The notes beneath the pieces are model-generated. The model ran no database searches. It had not been told where the DNA came from and worked only from the letters and a program-made list of their open reading frames with translations. Position numbers and translations under genes: made by a program. A stretch of 5,122 bases of DNA from Actinobacteria bacterium UBA5176. Lineage in GTDB: Bacteria; Actinomycetota; UBA4738. Shown piece after piece: positions 1 to 4,802 of this stretch (position 1 is its first letter; the number at the start of each line of letters is the position of its first letter). The stretch covers positions 3,075 to 8,196 of the forward strand of contig DHWS01000044.1 of NCBI GenBank assembly GCA_002413305.1, read 5' to 3'.

Positions 1-516
1 CTCGTCGAGTCGGTCGCCGACGCCGAGGCGCTCGAGCTCGCGCCCGATGAGCGCCTCGCGTACATCACGCAGACCACGCTCTCCGTCGACGAGACGAACG
101 AGGTCATCGACGTCCTCCGCCGGCGCTTCCCGTTGCTCGAAGCCCCCCCGCGGGACGACATCTGCTACGCGACACAGAACCGGCAGGAGGCGGTGAAGGA
201 GCTTGCCGGGCGGTCCGATGTGATTCTGGTGATCGGTTCGGACAACTCCTCGAACTCGCGCCGGCTGGTCGAGGTGGCCCGGGCGCTGGGGTGTCGCGCC
301 CACCTCGTCGACGACGAATCCGAGATCCGGCCCGAGTGGCTGGCAGGCGCCGAGACGATCGGGGTGACCAGTGGAGCTTCCGCGCCCGAATGGCTGGTCG
401 AACGCGTCATCGACCACCTGAAGGAGCTGGGCACCACGGAGGTCGAACAGCTCCGGACGGTCGAGGAGCACATGGTGTTCTCGCTCCCGTCGTCGGTCCG
501 CCAGCCGGTCGGCTGA
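1..516 (+). CDS. ispH: 4-hydroxy-3-methylbut-2-enyl diphosphate reductase (IspH/LytB), C-terminal part, 5' end cut by window edge
   Basis: IspH is a cytoplasmic [4Fe-4S] enzyme that reductively dehydrates HMBPP to IPP and DMAPP in the last step of the MEP pathway. The frame is open from base 1 and encodes 171 residues before TGA at 514-516. It matches the C-terminal half of IspH closely. The motif TQTTLSVDET (local residues 23-32) contains the substrate-contacting Thr. DDICYATQNRQ (52-62) carries the third cluster-ligand Cys (local C55, equivalent to E. coli C197). SDNSSNS (80-86) and GASAPEW (125-131) supply the diphosphate-binding Ser/Asn residues. Spacing from C55 to these Ser residues is the same as I recall for E. 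coli (S225, N227, S269), so there is no indel. About 142 N-terminal residues, with the other two cluster Cys, lie outside the window. An internal TTG at 133 is not the real start because conserved sequence continues upstream. The gene converges on the minus-strand operon, with 21 bases between stop codons. Confidence 0.97.
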   Translation, partial: LVESVADAEALELAPDERLAYITQTTLSVDETNEVIDVLRRRFPLLEAPPRDDICYATQNRQEAVKELAGRSDVILVIGSDNSSNSRRLVEVARALGCRAHLVDDESEIRPEWLAGAETIGVTSGASAPEWLVERVIDHLKELGTTEVEQLRTVEEHMVFSLPSSVRQPVG

Positions 517-544
517 GGTCCGGATGGTTCGGCCGTCTCAGCCG
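510..544. terminator. Probable bidirectional terminator: inverted repeat containing both convergent stop codons
   Basis: CGGCTGAG (510-517) is repeated as its exact reverse complement CTCAGCCG (537-544). This gives an 8-bp stem, extendable by two G-U pairs, with an inner CCG/CGG stem (520-522 with 530-532) around a 7-base loop. The ispH stop TGA (514-516) and the stop of the convergent PhoU/TrkA-C gene (TCA at 538-540 on the plus strand) lie opposite each other in the two arms. Placement between convergent genes supports a shared terminator. There is no T-tract on either side, so it would be the U-less hairpin type often proposed for high-GC bacteria. Its efficiency cannot be judged from sequence. 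Confidence 0.55.
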
Positions 545-1737
545 CTCATCACGGTGGCGGGCGCTCGGGTCAATGACTCGAGCTCCGCCACACCCTCCTC
601 GGGTCCGATCGAGATGACCCGGTCCCCCGCCTCGAGCCCGACCCCCGGGCGGGGCCGGTAGATCCATCGTCGCCCGCGCTGGACGGCCAGGACGAACATC
701 CCGGTCTCCGTCTCGAGCTGGAGCTCCTTGAGCGAACGGCCTTCGGCGCGCGAGCCGCGCTCGACGACCGTTTGGCTGGCCACCTCTTCGGACTCCTCGA
801 GCGCCATCTGGATCACCGGGTGGAGCTCCTCGCCGTTCTCGACCAGCCACGTCATGTCCCGCGCAGCGTCGAAGATCGTCTCGCTGGCGTATCCCAGCCG
901 AAGGAGCCCGCGGAGCTCGTCGGTGTTGCGAGCCTCAGGAGCCGACTTCAACACCCAGGACTCGAGCTCGTCGTGCAGGATGTCCGAACGCGCCTCCAGC
1001 GTGGCCACCTCAGCCGCGAGGGCACGGTCCTTGAACAACAGCGCCGAATACGCCAGTCCCACGGCGACCTCGGCCGAGTTCTTCATCTCGACCAGGATGT
1101 CGACCGCCCGGTCGAGCTCGGTCAGCGGGGGAGTGTCGGTCTCCGGCGGCTCGGGCAGCGGCGGCGCCCCGGCTATCGCCCGGATCAGGTTCACGCCCTC
1201 CTCCGGCCCCTGGAACAGGAGCACGTCGCCCTCGTTGAGCACGGTCTCGGCCTGGGGGTCGAACTCCCATTGGTCGCCCCGCCGCACGGCGATCAGCCAC
1301 ATGCCGGTCTCCGACGGCAGCAGCAGCTCCTTCAGCGAGCGCCCCACGCACGGCGCGCCCTCTCGCACCCGCACGCGTCCGACGATCTCGTCGGCGTGCC
1401 GCAGGTCGGGGCGGAGGACGTCGGGGATCCCCAGCTTCGCCGTGATCACCCGCCCGATGTCGGAGGCCGCCTGTCCGATCTGCTCGATGGCTCCCGCCAG
1501 GTGCAGGACGTTCGCCATCGCCTCGGCATCCTCGGGGGAGCGGGCCGCGAGCATCGAGATCTCCCGCAGCCGCCGGAGGTAGCCGTCGAGTCGCTCCTCG
1601 AGGACCTCGACCTCCTCGGCCATGTCCTCGTCCTTGAAGAAGACGGCCGCGTAGGCGAGGTCGATCATCAGCTCCGAGGCGTCCTTCGCCTCGATGAGCA
1701 GTTCCTTGACGTTCCTCGGTTGATCGTCGTCAGGCAT
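538..1737 (-). CDS. Tandem PhoU / TrkA-C (RCK_C) domain protein, putative cytoplasmic regulator of the adjacent MgtE-like transporter
   Basis: The predicted 399-aa soluble protein is an internal duplication. Unit 1 has a PhoU-like helical domain (about residues 6-105) and an RCK_C/TrkA-C domain (about 115-187). After a Pro-rich linker (188-205), unit 2 repeats this with PhoU (206-305) and RCK_C (315-390). The repeat is clear by eye: GRSLKELLLPSETGM at 132-146 against GRSLKELQLETETGM at 333-347, each followed by an AVxRG...W strand and a GD(V/R)(L/I)...GPEEGV end. LAYAAVFFKD matches LAYSALLFKD in the PhoU parts. No membrane segment or signal peptide is seen. RCK_C domains bind small ligands and gate cation transporters; PhoU folds are helical bundles that dock on transporters. 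The pairing of PhoU-TrkA_C proteins with MgtE-like permeases is known from archaeal and bacterial genomes, so a gating or sensing role is inferred. I chose ATG at 1737 because GGGG lies 7 bases upstream; a TTG at 1749 (403 aa) is possible. The start overlaps the upstream gene's end by 8 bases, implying translational coupling. Confidence 0.88.
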   Translation of the reverse strand: MPDDDQPRNVKELLIEAKDASELMIDLAYAAVFFKDEDMAEEVEVLEERLDGYLRRLREISMLAARSPEDAEAMANVLHLAGAIEQIGQAASDIGRVITAKLGIPDVLRPDLRHADEIVGRVRVREGAPCVGRSLKELLLPSETGMWLIAVRRGDQWEFDPQAETVLNEGDVLLFQGPEEGVNLIRAIAGAPPLPEPPETDTPPLTELDRAVDILVEMKNSAEVAVGLAYSALLFKDRALAAEVATLEARSDILHDELESWVLKSAPEARNTDELRGLLRLGYASETIFDAARDMTWLVENGEELHPVIQMALEESEEVASQTVVERGSRAEGRSLKELQLETETGMFVLAVQRGRRWIYRPRPGVGLEAGDRVISIGPEEGVAELESLTRAPATVMSG

Positions 1738-2992
1738 GCAGTACCCCAACGAATACCACAGCGCCGAGGATGAGACACAGGGTACCGGCCAGATCCATGA
1801 GGCTGGTGACCAGGGGGATGCCGAAATTGTCCGGATCCCACCCGAACCGGAAGGTCGCCACGGCCCCGTAGTACGCGATGGCCGAGGACACGATCGTGGC
1901 CAGGAAGCCTGCGAACATGCTTACCGACACCATGTCCAGGACCCCCGGGCTGTTCTGGCCGGTGGCCATGCTGATGACCTGTGCCGACAGCGCCACCAGG
2001 GAGAACACGCTGAACGCGAACAGGAAGTTGAGCGACGCATCGAGAAAGGCCAGTGGTTCGGGCCACGCCTTCGGATCCAGGACGCCGAGATGCAGCTTCG
2101 ACGCCAGGCGCGAAGAGAGGATCCCGCCCAGCGCACCGGTGTCCTCCAGGAAGGCGGGGAGCAGGACGAGCAGGGCCGGGAACCGGAAGAAGACCCCCTG
2201 TGCCTTCGACTCGATGGCGGTGCCGGCGAGGATGTCGATCGAGCCGGCGACGAACAGGACGGCCATCGACTCTCGGATGATTCGGCGGGAGAGCGGCAGG
2301 TCGGACAACATGCCCCGGATGGCGATGAGCAGGCACAGCACCCCTGCCAGGGCGGCGACCGTGACCGTCAGATAGCGGATCTGGACGAGGAACGATGCCG
2401 CCCACAGCGCCGGCAGCGTGCACGTGTCTCCGATGGCGGTCACCAGCGGGGCGGAGACCGAGTCCAGGTCCCAGCCCCGTCGCTGCGAGCCGATCGAGAT
2501 GGCCACGGTGGCCGTCCCGACGACCAGCGACCCGATCAGCCCGCCCAGGATCGAGATGACCAGGAAGTCCCACACCGAGAGGACCTGATGGAGCGTCGCG
2601 CCCGGAGGCCGGAACGCCAGCACGGCGGCCCGCGCCACCAGTCCCAGGAACACCGAGGTGGCCAGCGTCAGCACCACGGCCGCGTAGACGTTTTGGGGCA
2701 AGAAGTCCTGTCGCCGCCGAGAGGCGCGGAACAGACCGGCGTGGATGCCCGTCCCCAGCCGGGACCCGAGCGCGCCGAAGATGTTGCCGCGCATCCCGAT
2801 CGCCGCGGGGATCAGGACGATGAGCCCCGGAAGCTGTTCCAGGCGGTGCGACATCGAAGCCAGTGCCAGGCCGGCCAGGAGGTCCCCGCCCGATGAGATC
2901 AGAAGGGCGACGTACCCCTGACGGAGGGTGCGCTTCTCCGAGCGCCAGTAGGCGAAGAGTCGCCGGGCGCGGCGCCGGGTACGAGAGGCCAT
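1730..2992 (-). CDS. Two-domain MgtE/SLC41-type divalent cation transporter (no CBS domains)
   Basis: This 420-aa polytopic inner-membrane protein likely moves Mg2+ or another divalent cation. After a basic N-terminus (residues 1-24, rich in Arg) come two homologous membrane domains. Domain 1 has PAAIGMRGNIFGALGSRLG at 62-80, the classic Pro...Gly-Asn MgtE signature, and WDLD (174-177) followed by APLVTAIGD ending at D189. Domain 2 has PAFLEDTGALGGILSSRLA at 279-297 and WDPD (385-388) followed by IPLVTSLMD ending at D400. By family analogy the two Asp (189, 400) match the ion-coordinating Asp in the MgtE pore. Bacterial MgtE is usually a dimer of one such domain with a cytoplasmic N domain and CBS pair; those are absent here. 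Fused repeats are the SLC41 arrangement. ATG 2992 is the only usable start: no in-frame start lies between it and an in-frame stop at 3029-3031. It lacks a good Shine-Dalgarno. It is first in an operon with the PhoU/TrkA-C gene, which may replace the missing CBS regulation. The exact ion is unknown. Confidence 0.9.
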   Translation of the reverse strand: MASRTRRRARRLFAYWRSEKRTLRQGYVALLISSGGDLLAGLALASMSHRLEQLPGLIVLIPAAIGMRGNIFGALGSRLGTGIHAGLFRASRRRQDFLPQNVYAAVVLTLATSVFLGLVARAAVLAFRPPGATLHQVLSVWDFLVISILGGLIGSLVVGTATVAISIGSQRRGWDLDSVSAPLVTAIGDTCTLPALWAASFLVQIRYLTVTVAALAGVLCLLIAIRGMLSDLPLSRRIIRESMAVLFVAGSIDILAGTAIESKAQGVFFRFPALLVLLPAFLEDTGALGGILSSRLASKLHLGVLDPKAWPEPLAFLDASLNFLFAFSVFSLVALSAQVISMATGQNSPGVLDMVSVSMFAGFLATIVSSAIAYYGAVATFRFGWDPDNFGIPLVTSLMDLAGTLCLILGAVVFVGVLHA

Positions 2993-3081
2993 AACGGCAC
3001 GCCCATGAAGATCACGCGTCCTCTCACGTCAGGGTCTCGGTGGCGACCGGCGAACCACTCGGGCCGCCGTGCACCGGAGCG

Positions 3082-3110
3082 AGTATGAACCGCAGCCCAG
3101 AGAGCGGCAA
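3082..3110 (-). promoter_or_regulatory. Putative sigma-70-type promoter for the MgtE-like / PhoU-TrkA-C operon
   Basis: Read on the minus strand, TTGCCG (3110-3105) and CATACT (3087-3082) are separated by exactly 17 bases. Each matches four of six consensus positions of TTGACA and TATAAT. Transcription would begin near 3075 and give a leader of about 80 bases. It is the best-spaced candidate I found in this gap, but pattern matching alone in GC-rich DNA is weak evidence. Confidence 0.4.
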
Positions 3111-3138
3111 CCACCGAACGGTTGTATCGGCCCACGCC

Positions 3139-3158
3139 TTCGCGGGGCGAACCCTTCG
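3139..3158. repeat. Overlapping TTCG/CGAA inverted repeats upstream of the binding-protein gene (possible operator)
   Basis: TTCGC-GGG-GCGAA (3139-3151) is a perfect dyad. Its right half CGAA (3148-3151) forms a second dyad with TTCG (3155-3158) across CCC. Three alternating half-sites therefore lie 22-41 bases before the ATG at 3180, where a regulator could block or assist transcription. No regulator gene is present in the window and the tetramers are common in GC-rich DNA, so the function is speculative. Confidence 0.25.
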
Positions 3159-3179
3159 AGGCCCCGTCACAATGGCGCC

Positions 3180-4364
3180 ATGCGCAGCCCCATCAGTCGT
3201 CGCCCCCACCGGATGCTCGTGGCGTGGCTGTCGGCCGTTGCCGTGGTGGGTTCGGCGTGCGGCCACAACGGACCCGTCACCGTGGCGCTGGCGAAGCTCG
3301 GACGCGGGGAGGGCCTGCTGAACCTGGTGGCCTACGCCGGCTACGCCGAGGACGGGACGAACGATGCCCGGTTCGACTGGGTGCATCCCTTCGAGAAGGC
3401 CACCGGCTGTCAGGTCACCGTGAAGTACGCGAACACCTCGGACGAGGTGGTGGGTCTGCTCCGGCAGGGGAACGGGAGCGTGTTCGACGGGGGCAGCGTG
3501 TCCGGCGACGCGGTGGGACGGCTGATCGACCGAGGCGTGGTCGCCCCGCTGAACAGTTCGCTCCTGGCCGGACGGAGGGACCTGCTCCAGCCGTTCCAGG
3601 ACCCGTCGTTCGATTCCGAAGGTGGCCGGCTGTACGGCGTGCCGTTCCTGTACGGTCCCAACTATCTCCTGTTCAACCCGGCTCGGGTCGCGTCGCCGCT
3701 GAGCTGGACCCCGACCTGGGTGGCGGGTTCCGCGTATCAGGGAAAGGTCACGGCATTCGGCCAGCCGGTGTTCATCGCGGACGCCGCGCTGTATCTCATG
3801 GCGCATCGGCCCTCCCTGGGGATCACCGATCCCTACGAGCTGACCTCCGGGCAGCTTGACGCGGCGGTCGGCCTACTCCGACAGCAGACCTCGATCCTGG
3901 GCAAGCGGTGGCAGACGGTCCCGGACGAGGCCGGGCTGTTCGCGAGCGGAGACGCGGTTATCGGGGTCGGGCGCGCGCTCACGGCATCGCTCGCCGGCTC
4001 GGCGAAGCTGCAGATCGGCACCCCGATCGAGGGCATGACTGGCTGGGTCGATTCCTGGATGCTGGCCGCTCACGCTGCACACCCCATCTGCATGTACCAC
4101 TGGATCCAGTGGAGCACCGCCCCGCAGGTCGAAGCCCAGATCGCCGCATACCAGTTGGGCTGGCCCGCGAACGGGCGGGCGTGTCCAGACCTCCAGCGCT
4201 TGGTTGGGGTCGGCAGCGGTGAGGGCGCTGAGTGCGGCAATGACGGCCTCCTCCTTTCTCTCCATCTGTGGAAGACCCCCTCGACCGACTGCGGAGACGG
4301 ACGAACCGACTGCACGGACTACGCCGCCTGGTCGAGGGCGTTCGGGTCCGTCCCGAGCTCGTAG
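3180..4364 (+). CDS. PotD-like (polyamine-family) ABC transporter solute-binding lipoprotein
   Basis: This is the extracytoplasmic substrate receptor of an ABC importer, 394 aa from ATG 3180. It starts with a basic n-region (MRSPISRRPHR), a hydrophobic stretch (12-24) and a lipobox-like GSAC with Cys27 as the lipidation site. The ATG 37 codons upstream (3069) would bury the signal peptide and is rejected. The mature part follows the PotD order: LVAYAGY (49-55), FEKATGCQVTVKYANT (71-86), a substrate loop FDGGSVSGD (102-110), YGVPFLYGPNYLLFN (152-166), GWVDSWM (288-294), and a helix with QLGWPANGRA (325-334). W289 and D291 align by eye with PotD W255 and D257, which contact polyamine. Other PotD contacts appear changed (W229 aligns with R265), so the ligand may differ. 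The tail has WKTP and a CGDGRTDC cysteine pair (371, 378), a pattern I associate with actinobacterial members. Six Cys besides C27 allow disulfides. No Shine-Dalgarno is seen, so it may be leaderless. A PotA-like ATPase lies downstream. Confidence 0.88.
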   Translation: MRSPISRRPHRMLVAWLSAVAVVGSACGHNGPVTVALAKLGRGEGLLNLVAYAGYAEDGTNDARFDWVHPFEKATGCQVTVKYANTSDEVVGLLRQGNGSVFDGGSVSGDAVGRLIDRGVVAPLNSSLLAGRRDLLQPFQDPSFDSEGGRLYGVPFLYGPNYLLFNPARVASPLSWTPTWVAGSAYQGKVTAFGQPVFIADAALYLMAHRPSLGITDPYELTSGQLDAAVGLLRQQTSILGKRWQTVPDEAGLFASGDAVIGVGRALTASLAGSAKLQIGTPIEGMTGWVDSWMLAAHAAHPICMYHWIQWSTAPQVEAQIAAYQLGWPANGRACPDLQRLVGVGSGEGAECGNDGLLLSLHLWKTPSTDCGDGRTDCTDYAAWSRAFGSVPSS

Positions 4365-4376
4365 CATCGAATCTCG

Positions 4377-4658
4377 ATGATCGAGTTCACGGACTGGGCG
4401 CGGGACATCCTCGGGCGGTCGCAGGAGGCGGCTCGGCGGTTCAACCCGGAAGCGAAGATCCGCCTGGCCGGAACGCCGGCCGGGGTCGAAGCGCGACTGA
4501 CCGACCGTCCTGAGCTCGACGACCAGCAGGTGGACGTGGCGGGGGTGACCCTCTACGTCCAGGCCGGGCTGGAGGGTCTGGTCGACATCGAGGAGCCGCA
4601 CGACCGGCTGGTGCTCCGTCCGGCGGGTTCGATCCCGAACCATCGCGGCGCTCACTGA
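4377..4658 (+). CDS. Small HesB/IscA-like fold protein without cysteines, function unknown
   Basis: This hypothetical protein has 93 residues and no signal peptide or membrane segment. It starts 12 bases after the binding-protein stop and in the same reading frame. ATG 4377 is the only possible start because TAG at 4362-4364 is in frame. The order of an N-terminal helix (MIEFTDWARDILGRSQEAAR), a beta-rich centre (AKIRLAG, VEARLTD), DDQQVDVAGVTLYVQAGLEG (48-67) and LVDIEEPHDRLVLRP (68-82) resembles the A-type carrier (HesB/IscA) fold, including the VAGVTLYV strand and the short helix-turn after it. A-type carriers coordinate Fe-S clusters or iron through three conserved Cys; this protein has none, so it should not be called a cluster carrier. 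Similar small proteins are, as far as I recall, annotated as hypothetical in Actinomycetota. No Shine-Dalgarno is seen; translation may be coupled to the upstream gene or start on a near-leaderless transcript. The coding call is firmer than the fold assignment. Confidence 0.7.
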   Translation: MIEFTDWARDILGRSQEAARRFNPEAKIRLAGTPAGVEARLTDRPELDDQQVDVAGVTLYVQAGLEGLVDIEEPHDRLVLRPAGSIPNHRGAH

Positions 4659-4665
4659 CCGCACC

Positions 4666-4682
4666 GCCGGCCTGCGGCCGGC
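4666..4682 (+). terminator. GC-rich hairpin after the HesB-like gene, possible terminator
   Basis: GCCGGCC (4666-4672) and GGCCGGC (4676-4682) form a perfect 7-bp stem around a TGC loop, starting 8 bases after the stop codon at 4658. The position suits a terminator separating the binding-protein/HesB-like unit from the ATPase gene. There is no T-run after it, so termination may be partial or absent. Confidence 0.4.
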
Positions 4683-4731
4683 CGGATTCGATTCGGCGAA
4701 CCTCCCGCATCTCGTTTGGACGTATCGCCGC

Positions 4732-4761
4732 TTGCATCGCTCGCCACCGGCAGGCTACGGT
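4732..4761 (+). promoter_or_regulatory. Putative promoter of the ABC ATPase gene
   Basis: TTGCAT (4732-4737) and TACGGT (4756-4761) are 18 bases apart. The second fits the TAnnnT form common in actinobacterial -10 boxes. Transcription would start near 4768, about 35 bases before the ATG at 4803. Together with the hairpin at 4666-4682 this suggests the ATPase heads its own transcript, though read-through from upstream is not excluded. Confidence 0.35.
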
Positions 4762-4794
4762 CCCGCCTTGAACGGCCGTTCCGCGTCCCGATCG

Positions 4795-4800
4795 AAGGAG
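4795..4800 (+). promoter_or_regulatory. Shine-Dalgarno site deciding the ATPase start
   Basis: AAGGAG lies two bases before ATG 4803. It is the clearest Shine-Dalgarno core before any start in this window. The spacing is shorter than usual, but it favours ATG 4803 over the in-frame GTG at 4848. Confidence 0.55.
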
Positions 4801-4802
4801 CT

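Larger units (their letters stand above)
2993..3179. other. Divergent intergenic region
   Basis: This 187-base gap separates the starts of the minus-strand transporter operon and the plus-strand binding-protein gene. It holds one reasonable minus-strand promoter (3082-3110), leaving a leader of roughly 80 bases before the transporter ATG. It also holds a cluster of TTCG/CGAA inverted repeats (3139-3158) and a CACAAT hexamer (3168-3173) just before the plus-strand start. An open frame covering 3069-3179 in phase with the binding protein lacks family similarity and is treated as non-coding. No recognisable riboswitch was seen; the leader is short for an M-box. Confidence 0.6.

Noticed and set aside
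133..516. A separate short gene starting at the internal TTG 133
   Set aside because: IspH-conserved sequence is continuous from base 1 through this point with no indel, so this is the interior of ispH.
1738..1749. TTG at 1749 as the start of the PhoU/TrkA-C protein
   Set aside because: No ribosome-binding sequence precedes it and it adds only MGYC. ATG 1737 has a G-rich tract at a suitable distance. It is not impossible.
728..1773. Long plus-strand open frames (728-1582 and 772-1773) opposite the PhoU/TrkA-C gene
   Set aside because: Their translations are low-complexity (Ser/Arg-rich or Leu/Arg/His-rich) with no family features, while the minus-strand frame has a clear duplicated domain structure. 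These are antisense shadows of GC-rich coding DNA.
1736..2896. 386-codon plus-strand frame opposite the MgtE-like gene
   Set aside because: The translation is dominated by Arg, Gln, Asp and Gly with no domain or hydrophobic pattern. The opposite strand encodes a convincing two-domain membrane protein.
2993..3080. M-box or other Mg2+ riboswitch in the transporter leader
   Set aside because: The inferred leader is only about 80 bases. It shows a short GTGG/CCAC stem (3040-3043 with 3055-3058) but none of the long paired architecture of an M-box.
3069..3179. Upstream ATG at 3069 as the start of the binding protein
   Set aside because: It would add 37 polar, Arg/Pro-rich residues before the signal peptide and prevent export. 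ATG 3180 gives a normal basic n-region, hydrophobic core and lipidation Cys.
3180..3215. Tat signal instead of a lipoprotein Sec signal on the binding protein
   Set aside because: The SRRPHRM segment has paired Arg but lacks the usual hydrophobic residues after it in the Tat consensus, while the lipobox-like GSAC is correctly placed. Tat export remains a weak alternative.
3024..3806. 260-codon minus-strand frame overlapping the binding-protein gene
   Set aside because: It has no recognisable motif and lies opposite a well-supported lipoprotein gene. The same applies to the minus-strand frames at 3873-4664 and 4652-5104.
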